DNA from: Ferribacterium limneticum
Lineage (GTDB): Bacteria; Pseudomonadota; Gammaproteobacteria; Burkholderiales; Rhodocyclaceae
Direction: 5' to 3'
Length of the DNA stretch: 64,000 bases
NCBI RefSeq assembly: GCF_020510585.1
Contig: NZ_CP075190.1
Span: 3,346,001 to 3,410,000, forward strand
Shown here one piece after another: positions 16,346 through 23,866 of this stretch. The first letter of the stretch is position 1; the number at the start of each line of letters is the position of its first letter. Position numbers and translations under genes: made by a program. A model generated the notes under the pieces. The model made no database searches and had not been told where the DNA came from. It saw only the letters and a list, made by a program, of their open reading frames with translations.

Positions 16346-18618
16346 TTCTTTTCGTCCCCGTGTGCGCCAAGAGCTGCCAAGCGAGCTTCCAGTTCATCAA
16401 TCCGAACATCTTTGGGATTGCGCATGTAGTTCGGACGCGGTTCGTTTGCCTTGCGAGTAATGTCAGGACCGCCTGCGTATAGGGTGTCCACATCATCACC
16501 CCAGCATCCAAAATATTGCAGGTAAGCTGGTGGCTTCGGCTGGTTCCAAGTCTTGATAAATTCAGCGAACGGAACCCCACGAGCCAGACGAGCCTTTCGT
16601 TCATCGTTGCGGGCAGCCTTGGTGGCGTCATAATTCACGGACAAGGTCACTGGGTCGAATTTCACCTTGTAGAGCTGCTCAGCCACCCCTTGGGAGATCA
16701 AGTGCTCTTCAATATCCTTGATGACAGCATCCGGGTTCCGCTCAAGCAGGTCGCCATAACCTGCACCAGCCCCCTGCGAGATCATGAACAGCTCGCCCTT
16801 CTTGGAAATTTCGAAGCCCATACCCATGTGGTGGGTGGTATAGCTAGCGCCTTCAAATGGCTGCTCGTTCATGATTTCGGCGATCGAATGCTTGAACTTC
16901 TCAGGCTCGTTCAGCAGAACATCATAGACATTCACATCCTTAACCTTGCACAGCGGATAGGCGCCGCAGGCATAGCCGCCAAACAGCCCTTGGATGGGAG
17001 GAATCTTGGCTCCCTGGCAAACAGTCATGAAGCCCCACTGCTCGCTATCCTTGGTCGAAACCATCATGGTGTAGCCCTGTCCGCCCCGATACTTGCCTGG
17101 AGCAACAGCATCCATGGTCATCTTTTTCGAGACCAGTTGCAGGAAAGGTACGTCTTCCTCATTCAGTTCCTGTTCACCGATATCGGCCATTGTGGCAAAA
17201 ATCGGAGCCAAGGCGTGCTCGCCATCCATGTCGGAACGAGCGCCTGCACCCATGCCGTTCAAGTCAGCGCAGAGGTTGCCCAGTGTCTCGCCATGCTGAC
17301 TGACACCACCCCAAATGAAGGTGTTGATCATGTTAAAGGTCGGCGCGTGAACCTTGGTGTACTTCTCTGGGCAACTGTACAGGAACTTTGCCACAGCATG
17401 CTGGCCGGCGGTGAAGCCGGTAAAAATCGACATCAGGCTCTGCGAGTTCGGCGCATCGTACGAGCAATTAACGATCGAATGCGGATCGGTAATCACTTCG
17501 ATTGGCGCGAAAGCAGCCTGACCACGCGGCAAGTCCGGCCACACGTAGCAGAGGAACACCTGTGCCAGCATGCCCTTGAGGCCAGCCACAATGGTGTTAG
17601 TCGCTCGGTTTGTGAACTCCGGACTGGATCCCCGGAAGTCAAAGATGAGTCGATCACCGGTCTTGGTCAGTTTACAGTTGATCTTGACGACACAATTCTC
17701 GCGCAGGGTCGAATCCTGAATGATGTAAGTACGCACTGTCATGTCCGGCCATTCGCTGACGCGACGAACAACCTCAGCTCGGACATTCTCCATGGTTAGG
17801 CGCAGCGTCGAAATAAGCGCTTCAGGACCATCGGTATTCAGGGTTTCCTCGACGCGCTGCTTAATCCGCAGACAGGCATAGAGTTTGACCTTCATATCCT
17901 CGTACTGCAGCTTCGGCTCACGCACGGAGTTTTGCAGGAAGGTCAGAATGTCGCGCTTGATCTGATAGTTTTCAACAACGCGGAACGGGCTCATCTTCAA
18001 ACCTTCGTCGCAAGGACTTTCTGCCATGGAAGGCATACCGCCCGGCTCGATAGCGCCGTTCTCACCTTCATGCACCGTCGATGCAACCCAGCACACCAGC
18101 TCCCCTTTGTGGAAAATGGGGAGAATCATGCTTTGATCGGTGTTATGAACATTGCCGTAGCGCGAGTCGTTGTGGATGAAACCATCACCTTCGCGCACAC
18201 CGACCGTCGGATCGTTCATCCAGTTCTTGATAATGAACTTGATCGGGTGATGGACCAGGGTAGAAAAGATCAGAACGCCGCCCGCACTTGCGATGGCGAG
18301 GTCACCTGAAGCAGAGTACACGCCGGTAATGACGTCACCCCACTTTGCCCCCGGAGCTGCACCCATCTGCTCCACCATTTCATAGCCCTCATCACAACCC
18401 GCTTGAATGCGGTCGCGAATCTTGGCGATCATGTGGGTTTCGTTGACCTTCTTGATGCACTTATCTTCAACATCCGTTCGTGGCATCAAGTCATGGTTTT
18501 GCATAATTTCCGGGTCAGGACCCAGGAAAAGCGTCGTATCACTGAGGAACTTCTTAACCAGCTTGACATCCTCAGGGCTCAACGTTTTGGCCGCATTCGG
18601 CATTTTCATATCGCTCAT
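16342..18618 (-). CDS. apcD: Ketone (acetophenone-type) carboxylase, HyuB-like subunit
   Basis: This 758-residue protein of the hydantoinase B/oxoprolinase family is the large catalytic-type partner of HyuA-like subunits in acetone and acetophenone carboxylases. Family features are GVYSASGDLAIASAGGVLIF, HNDSRYGNVHNTDQ, DFRGSSPEFTNRATNT, and GGGQGYTMMV-like GKYRGGQGYTMMVSTKD. In acetone carboxylase the equivalent subunit binds the metal. Which residues bind metal here cannot be read with certainty. I start at ATG 18618 (MSDMKMPNAAK), with AAGGA six bases upstream, rather than at a TTG five codons earlier. It lies 44 bp after apcC and overlaps apcE. Confidence 0.86.
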   Translation of the reverse strand: MSDMKMPNAAKTLSPEDVKLVKKFLSDTTLFLGPDPEIMQNHDLMPRTDVEDKCIKKVNETHMIAKIRDRIQAGCDEGYEMVEQMGAAPGAKWGDVITGVYSASGDLAIASAGGVLIFSTLVHHPIKFIIKNWMNDPTVGVREGDGFIHNDSRYGNVHNTDQSMILPIFHKGELVCWVASTVHEGENGAIEPGGMPSMAESPCDEGLKMSPFRVVENYQIKRDILTFLQNSVREPKLQYEDMKVKLYACLRIKQRVEETLNTDGPEALISTLRLTMENVRAEVVRRVSEWPDMTVRTYIIQDSTLRENCVVKINCKLTKTGDRLIFDFRGSSPEFTNRATNTIVAGLKGMLAQVFLCYVWPDLPRGQAAFAPIEVITDPHSIVNCSYDAPNSQSLMSIFTGFTAGQHAVAKFLYSCPEKYTKVHAPTFNMINTFIWGGVSQHGETLGNLCADLNGMGAGARSDMDGEHALAPIFATMADIGEQELNEEDVPFLQLVSKKMTMDAVAPGKYRGGQGYTMMVSTKDSEQWGFMTVCQGAKIPPIQGLFGGYACGAYPLCKVKDVNVYDVLLNEPEKFKHSIAEIMNEQPFEGASYTTHHMGMGFEISKKGELFMISQGAGAGYGDLLERNPDAVIKDIEEHLISQGVAEQLYKVKFDPVTLSVNYDATKAARNDERKARLARGVPFAEFIKTWNQPKPPAYLQYFGCWGDDVDTLYAGGPDITRKANEPRPNYMRNPKDVRIDELEARLAALGAHGDEKK

Positions 18619-18662
18619 TTTTAATCCTTGCAATTATTTAAGGTCCGTCTAACCGGCATCGA

Positions 18663-20798
18663 TCAGGCTCGAAGGAACCAAGAGGCACCCTGCTTCGCGG
18701 ACACAAAGTTCCAGCCCGGATCAACCAGATAGGTGGTCACTTCCGAAGCGATGATGGCGGGGCCAGGAATCTGGACTCCCGGGACAATCGCGGCCCGATC
18801 CCAAACAGGGACGTCGAAAGACTCCTTATGGCCAACGAAGTAGCACTTGCGGGTAGAAGCCGGTGCCGGTGGCCCTTTACGCTCATGCGAAGGCACTGGT
18901 TTGATATCTTCGAATTGCACTGTCTCAAGGCGGACGAAGGCAGCCACGCGAATGGTGTTGATACGAATACCAGCCTCCGGCGCCTGGCTACCTTCACCAA
19001 AACGCTTGCCATAGTCGTTCGAGAACTGGGAAATAATCGCCAGCACATCGGCTGGGCCGTGCACTTCATGCGCAGGAATCACAGCCGTGGTCTGAACTAA
19101 TTGGTTGCCATAACGCAGGTCAAGCTCAAGGCTGTGGAAAATCTGCTCACGCGGCACCCCCTGACGGAGAAGATCCTGGGTTCCCAGCTCCTTCAGTTCG
19201 GCAACGATATCGTTAAAGCGATCGTAATCGTCAAAGATGTGGCGCGTATTGGAGTCATACAATACCATGTACAGCGATTGCTCATGGATGTGTAGCTGAT
19301 GCATATTTCCAGCACCCACCGCAGAAAACACCGAGCTAAACGGGGGAGCCAAAATCTTTTCGATACCCAGGTTTCGAGCAATCCCGCAACAGTGCAGCGG
19401 ACCATTGCCACCATAGGCCAGCATGGTGAAATCCTTGGGATCGTAGCCACGCGCACGGAGTTCGGTGAACAGGCCATTGGCCATATTGTCATCGACCTTT
19501 TCCCGAATAAGCATTGCAGCTTCGATAACGGAACAATCGAGATCGTCACACAGCGCATCTTCAATCGCCGATGCAGCACGCCGAGCATTTAGCGGAATCG
19601 ATCCGCCGGCGTAATTCTTGGCATCAAGGTAGCCGAGCACAAGGTCTGCATCTGTCACGGTCGGATTCATACCGCCGCGGTCGTAGCAGGCCGGCCCTGG
19701 ATCGGAGCCAGCACTTTGCGGACCACACTTGACGGTATCGTACATGCGGTCATAGCTGGCGATCGAGCCGCCACCGGCACCGAGTGTGACCAAGTGGACC
19801 ATTGGCACAGACACCAACCAGCGGTCGATGACCGGATTGAAGTCATAGTGCTTGATACCGCCGTCAACCACGATACCGATGTCGTAACTAGTACCCCCCA
19901 TATCGGTGGCTACCACGTTCCCCAGGCCTGCCTGCATTGCCAGATGCTCAGAAGCGGCAATACCGGAAACCGGACCGGAGTGGATCGTCTGCAGAGCATC
20001 TGTCGAATTCAGCTGCGCCATACCCCCAGAGTTATGAATCACCAGCATCGGCTTTTCATAGCGGTGCGCACGCAGGTTTTGCTCAAGGGCAGAAAGTGCG
20101 TGATACATGGTCGAGTGCAGATAGCCATCAACAATGGCAGAGGTAGCGCGGACATATTCACCCTTCCGGCCAGCCACCTGATGAGAGAGGATTACCGGGA
20201 TCGCGCCAAGCAGATGCGATGGGTACTCTTCAAGCAGGATTTCCTCGATACGCTGCTCATGAGCCGGATTAACCACACTGTTGACCAGCGCCACCACGAT
20301 GATTTCAGCACCCTTGTCAACCAAGGATCGAATTTGAACACGGACATCGTCTTCATCCAGAGCCATGACCAATTTGCCCTGAAAGTCGACACGCTCCCGA
20401 ACCCCCCGAATCATATGAGCCAGGACGAGCGGATCCGGGCGGCACGCATTTGGCATATCTGACTGACCCAGGCCATCGAGACCTTCGCCATATCCGCGAG
20501 CGCGGCTAAGGGGAACAGTTGCTTCAAAACCGGCAGTAACCAGCATGCCAATTTTCGGGCCTTTGTGCTCAATCAGCGCGTTGGTACCCAAGGTCGTGGC
20601 GTAACGGACAGAGTCCACTTCAGCCAGGATTTCCTCAAGCTCCAAGCCCAGGACGTGATACGCCTTGCTAAGGGCCTCGTTGAAGCCCAGCGCCAGATTA
20701 TGGTGAGTAGTCAGGGCTTTGGCTTCAATGTATTTGCCATCCCAAACCACGAAACAATCGGTGAAGGTACCACCGATATCAACAGAAACTCGCCTCAT
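18663..20798 (-). CDS. apcC: Ketone (acetophenone-type) carboxylase, HyuA-like subunit 2
   Basis: This 711-residue protein is of the hydantoinase A/oxoprolinase family, with an actin-like (ASKHA) ATPase fold. The first phosphate loop is VDIGGTFTDCFVVWDG at the N-terminus. A second, TDMGGTSYDIGIV, lies mid-protein, and AYGGNGPLHC is near the C-terminal third. In these carboxylases the HyuA-like subunits use ATP to activate the ketone enolate or bicarbonate. The ATG has GGAGATA upstream. This is the second HyuA-like subunit in the operon, a feature of acetophenone carboxylase rather than of acetone carboxylase. Confidence 0.87.
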   Translation of the reverse strand: MRRVSVDIGGTFTDCFVVWDGKYIEAKALTTHHNLALGFNEALSKAYHVLGLELEEILAEVDSVRYATTLGTNALIEHKGPKIGMLVTAGFEATVPLSRARGYGEGLDGLGQSDMPNACRPDPLVLAHMIRGVRERVDFQGKLVMALDEDDVRVQIRSLVDKGAEIIVVALVNSVVNPAHEQRIEEILLEEYPSHLLGAIPVILSHQVAGRKGEYVRATSAIVDGYLHSTMYHALSALEQNLRAHRYEKPMLVIHNSGGMAQLNSTDALQTIHSGPVSGIAASEHLAMQAGLGNVVATDMGGTSYDIGIVVDGGIKHYDFNPVIDRWLVSVPMVHLVTLGAGGGSIASYDRMYDTVKCGPQSAGSDPGPACYDRGGMNPTVTDADLVLGYLDAKNYAGGSIPLNARRAASAIEDALCDDLDCSVIEAAMLIREKVDDNMANGLFTELRARGYDPKDFTMLAYGGNGPLHCCGIARNLGIEKILAPPFSSVFSAVGAGNMHQLHIHEQSLYMVLYDSNTRHIFDDYDRFNDIVAELKELGTQDLLRQGVPREQIFHSLELDLRYGNQLVQTTAVIPAHEVHGPADVLAIISQFSNDYGKRFGEGSQAPEAGIRINTIRVAAFVRLETVQFEDIKPVPSHERKGPPAPASTRKCYFVGHKESFDVPVWDRAAIVPGVQIPGPAIIASEVTTYLVDPGWNFVSAKQGASWFLRA

Positions 20799-20870
20799 AT
20801 TATCTCCTTGATTCCTCGCTCCGGGCTGCGCTTGCCCCCTTCAACAGGGAAGCCATTTGCCCGGTCAGTT

Positions 20871-21272
20871 TTAGTGGTTGCCATGTCCAGTACCGCGGAC
20901 GACCTCAGGCCCAACCACCGGTTCAGGGACCTCTTCACGGGTCGACCACTGCGCCTTCAGGGCAGGGAGATCAACCTCCATGTCGTAGAGGGGCGGATGG
21001 CCAGGGATGGCATATTCGTTTTCCACCATGGTTCCGCAAGACGGGCAGTAGTACTCAAGAATACGAACCCACTCCGGATCCGGACTAAACGTAAATCGGT
21101 ACTTATCAGGGTCGATAATCGGCGGATGGATTTCACGCGGGTCGCGGTTATGGACCAGCATCCCTTCCTTGTAGCTCTTGGTAGCCGGGCCAACAACGTG
21201 ATTACAAACCCTGCATTCCCATTGCTCTTTCTCCAGATCGATACGGAGATATTCGGTCATCAATACTTTCAT
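20871..21272 (-). CDS. apcB: Ketone (acetophenone-type) carboxylase, small zinc-ribbon subunit
   Basis: This 133-residue protein is related to the acetone carboxylase gamma subunit. It has two cysteine pairs, WECRVC (Cys20, Cys23) and YYCPSCG (Cys76, Cys79), that make a four-cysteine zinc site. Zinc in the purified acetophenone carboxylase of Aromatoleum is consistent with this. It lies 5 bp after apcA and 72 bp before apcC. It is probably structural, or helps assemble the HyuA/HyuB core. Confidence 0.85.
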   Translation of the reverse strand: MKVLMTEYLRIDLEKEQWECRVCNHVVGPATKSYKEGMLVHNRDPREIHPPIIDPDKYRFTFSPDPEWVRILEYYCPSCGTMVENEYAIPGHPPLYDMEVDLPALKAQWSTREEVPEPVVGPEVVRGTGHGNH

Positions 21273-21277
21273 TTTTT

Positions 21278-23212
21278 TCAGCCTTTCTTGTTCAGCAGGA
21301 TGTCGCCCGCGTCGCTGATGACAAAGCCCCAGCCATCCAGCACTCGGCAGGTAAAGAAGTCTTCTTCGATAATGGCGGGACCAACACCGGTGTCACCAGT
21401 CTTCATGCTTGACAGCTTGTAGACGGGCACCTCAACTCGCCCCTTACCTTTCGTAAGAAGAGTCCGCGTGCCATCTGCATTTGCTTTTTTGCCCGCAACA
21501 AACGTGGCCTGCTTCTGGTTCTCAGTGCGCAGCTCCTTCACTGCGCTCAACTCCAGTTCCATCAGCGCAGTCCCCTTAAGGGCGTCCGGGATAACAGCGT
21601 CTTCACCCAGGTCGTAACCGACCTCTTTGCCATCGACCAAAACAACCAAACGAGCACGGATGTCATAGCTACCCTCGGCGAAACCTTCGGCGAACATGTC
21701 GCGAGATGCCTTGGTCTTCAGCGCCGAAAATGCCTCGCGCAAGCCCTTGTTGTCGCAGTCATGAAGGGTTGCGGCGTAGTGGTGAGAGATATCGCACTCG
21801 CCAATGCCGTAGGCACTAAATACGGCCGCCATCTTCGGCACGGCAACGCTGCTGATACCGGCTTTTTCAGCAATACCACAGGCATTTAGCGGGCCCGCAC
21901 CACCAAAAGCGAGAAGCTTCGTGTCTGGCGATACTTTGGTAAATCGATGCAGCTCAATGGCCACCTTTTCCTCATACGCGTGCTGCATATGCAACAAGGC
22001 ATCATCCAAGCCGAGGCCAAGTGGCTGAGCGATATTGAGATGAACAGCAGTTGCAGCTCGATCAATGTCCAGAGCTAAATCGCCGCCAAAATACGACTTT
22101 GGATCGAGAATGCCGCACAGCAGGCTGGCATCGGTAATGGTCGCTTCCTTGCCGCCTCGACCAAAAGAGGCCGGGCCAGGAACTGCACCAACGCTTTCAG
22201 GGCCAATCACAATGCGTCCTTCATGGGCCTTGAAAATCGAACTACCACCAACACCGGCGCTCATGACCTCGCACAGAGGGAAAGAAACCGAAATACCCTC
22301 GACATGACCACGGCGCTGCTCGGCAACCGTGCCGTTTACATACTGACCGATGTCGGTGGTTGTGCCACCAATATCGATAGCCACAACATCGGAAAAACCA
22401 TACAGGCGGGAGAAGGATTTCATACCCTCCATACCACCCCGAGGACCAGAGCTATAGGTCTTAATTGCTACAGTCTTGGCAACGCGCGACGAGTCGCCAT
22501 CATTACGGAAGATGAGCAACGGATTCTTTGTCCGATATTCACGCAGGCGATTTTCCGCGTTGAACAGGAAGGCTTCCATCGCAGGATGCAGGAAGGAGTT
22601 AATGAGCGCTGTCCAGGTACGGCGGACCACATCACGGTCGGAACCAAGGTCGCTGCCATAAAGAATTGGCACGGCCCCGAGAAGATGGCGAGGATATTTG
22701 CGGAGGGCAATCTTCCGGAACAGGTTTTCACCCTCGATAAAAGATTTGCCATCAAAACTGATAACAAGACGGTTCGCACCCGCTGCTGTGAGTTTATTGA
22801 TCGCCTTAACCGCGACCATCTGCGCATCGTCACGCTGCATCGCATCAGGATCAAGATGAACAACCCGGTCGCCCACCAATGCTGCGTAGAGTTCCTCATC
22901 CTGCTCTGCCAGACGAACCGCCAGATCATTGGCCGGACCGCAGTAGATCAGCCCCAAACGCGACCCTTTACGCTCGCAGATAGCATTCGTGCCCTGCGTC
23001 GTCGAATAGCGGATCAAGTCGACTTCTTCCAGCAAGCGAGCAACATCCTGCTCACCATAGATGACACCAGAAGCCTTTGTGAGTCCATCAAAAAAGCATT
23101 TGCTCAAATCATATGGAGTAGTCAGAACTTTGGTTTTACTGACTGATCCATCCTGAATGATGCAGATATCGGTAAGCGTTCCACCGTTATCTATATTGAT
23201 TTGCAATCCCAT
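21278..23212 (-). CDS. apcA: Ketone (acetophenone-type) carboxylase, HyuA-like subunit 1
   Basis: This 644-residue protein (about 70 kDa) of the hydantoinase A family is the first gene of the operon. The N-terminal phosphate loop reads INIDNGGTLTDICIIQDG, a variant of the usual DIGGTFTD with Asn in place of the second Ile. The internal loop VAIDIGGTTTDIGQYVNG is canonical, and FGGAGPLNACGIAEKAG follows near residue 455. Gene order and subunit lengths 644, 133, 711, 758 and 288 match apcABCDE of ethylbenzene-degrading Aromatoleum. There the enzyme carboxylates acetophenone to benzoylacetate at the cost of ATP. The actual ketone in this organism is not known. A perfect -24/-12 promoter is about 150 bp upstream. 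Confidence 0.86.
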   Translation of the reverse strand: MGLQINIDNGGTLTDICIIQDGSVSKTKVLTTPYDLSKCFFDGLTKASGVIYGEQDVARLLEEVDLIRYSTTQGTNAICERKGSRLGLIYCGPANDLAVRLAEQDEELYAALVGDRVVHLDPDAMQRDDAQMVAVKAINKLTAAGANRLVISFDGKSFIEGENLFRKIALRKYPRHLLGAVPILYGSDLGSDRDVVRRTWTALINSFLHPAMEAFLFNAENRLREYRTKNPLLIFRNDGDSSRVAKTVAIKTYSSGPRGGMEGMKSFSRLYGFSDVVAIDIGGTTTDIGQYVNGTVAEQRRGHVEGISVSFPLCEVMSAGVGGSSIFKAHEGRIVIGPESVGAVPGPASFGRGGKEATITDASLLCGILDPKSYFGGDLALDIDRAATAVHLNIAQPLGLGLDDALLHMQHAYEEKVAIELHRFTKVSPDTKLLAFGGAGPLNACGIAEKAGISSVAVPKMAAVFSAYGIGECDISHHYAATLHDCDNKGLREAFSALKTKASRDMFAEGFAEGSYDIRARLVVLVDGKEVGYDLGEDAVIPDALKGTALMELELSAVKELRTENQKQATFVAGKKANADGTRTLLTKGKGRVEVPVYKLSSMKTGDTGVGPAIIEEDFFTCRVLDGWGFVISDAGDILLNKKG

Positions 23213-23359
23213 CCTGCATTTCCTCCTACCAAGGTTTGCTAATTAGTTTCCTTGCCCGTATCACCGCACCCCAAGAGGTAAACCGTGTGAACGCTGTGAG
23301 TTTCCGGGTCTGGGTCTTGTCCATCCGATTCAGTCACCGGCTGGGTCACACACCCTTTC

Positions 23360-23374
23360 GCAAAGGGCGTGCCA
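23360..23374 (-). promoter_or_regulatory. Sigma-54 promoter of the apcABCDE operon
   Basis: On the minus strand TGGCAC-GCCCT-TTGC is a perfect match to the -24/-12 consensus. Transcription would start near 23349, about 135 bases before the apcA ATG. Confidence 0.88.
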
Positions 23375-23689
23375 CGGCACACTTAAATCGCAACTAATTG
23401 AATTAACTGAATTTAATTTAATCAACGTCATCCTGAATAAGAATTTCTGGCGTCCGATTTCCGGATGAGCGTCCGATTGTTGGATGGCCATTCGCGCCAA
23501 CAATCCGGCCTGCCGAGGACATTGACCAACGCCCGCATCCACGACCGGAAATTGGTCACTGGCGTACGAAAATGTCCGGAAGTCCTACGCGTGGGGATGG
23601 ACGAGCAAAATCCGCCCACAAGGCAAACGATTCGATTTTTCCATAAGAATCAATTTCGTAAGCCGACCAAGGCGAATGCACATTGATGC
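23375..23689. other. Region between two divergent sigma-54 promoters
   Basis: This region has no gene that I can support. Short open frames on both strands (23465-23686 plus, 23428-23619 minus) show no recognisable domain. It has a run of related GTCCGAT and TCCGGA words, which could be enhancer sites or a decayed insertion-sequence end. I could not decide between these. Confidence 0.4.
23452..23484. promoter_or_regulatory. Tandem GTCCGA sites, possible enhancer
   Basis: GTCCGATTTCCGGA (23452-23465) and GTCCGATTGTTGGA (23471-23484) are direct repeats 19 bp apart, nearly two helical turns. Each contains an imperfect TCCG-N5-CGGA or TCCG-N5-TGGA dyad. They lie about 80-110 bp from the apc -24/-12 promoter and about 210 bp from the cobW one. 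They are proposed as binding sites of the AcoR-like activator. Confidence 0.4.
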
Positions 23690-23704
23690 CGGCACACGTC
23701 TTGC
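23690..23704 (+). promoter_or_regulatory. Sigma-54 promoter upstream of the CobW-like gene
   Basis: CGGCAC-ACGTC-TTGC keeps the invariant GG and GC elements with the correct 10-bp gap, and differs from TGGCAC-N5-TTGC only at the first base. Transcription would start near 23715, giving a leader of about 150 nt that contains an intrinsic terminator. Confidence 0.7.
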
Positions 23705-23796
23705 TGTTTATGGGGGAGGGTGAATCCGGCGTTTGCCCCTCACCACATCTGTCTCCTCTGCTAGGCCTTGCCCCTCGGCTGGTCTATGGCAGTTTC

Positions 23797-23822
23797 GCCG
23801 GGGCTAAGCCCCGGCTTTTTTT
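23797..23822 (+). terminator. Intrinsic terminator in the cobW leader
   Basis: GCCGGGGC-TAA-GCCCCGGC is followed by seven T residues. It lies 45 bp before the cobW ATG and about 80 bp after the predicted sigma-54 start. It could end a small RNA or act as an attenuator for cobW. Confidence 0.85.
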
Positions 23823-23866
23823 CTTTTGCTTGTGGTTAGCCAGGCCAGAGATAAAAGGCATACAAA

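Noticed and set aside
23428..23686. Possible insertion-sequence remnant between apcA and cobW
   Set aside because: The stretch has a foreign look and short open frames on both strands, but I could not identify inverted ends, target duplication or transposase motifs.
23705..23866. Cobalamin riboswitch upstream of the CobW-like gene
   Set aside because: The conserved B12-box core (GCCACTG) and the expected multi-stem layout are not present. Only a terminator hairpin is seen.
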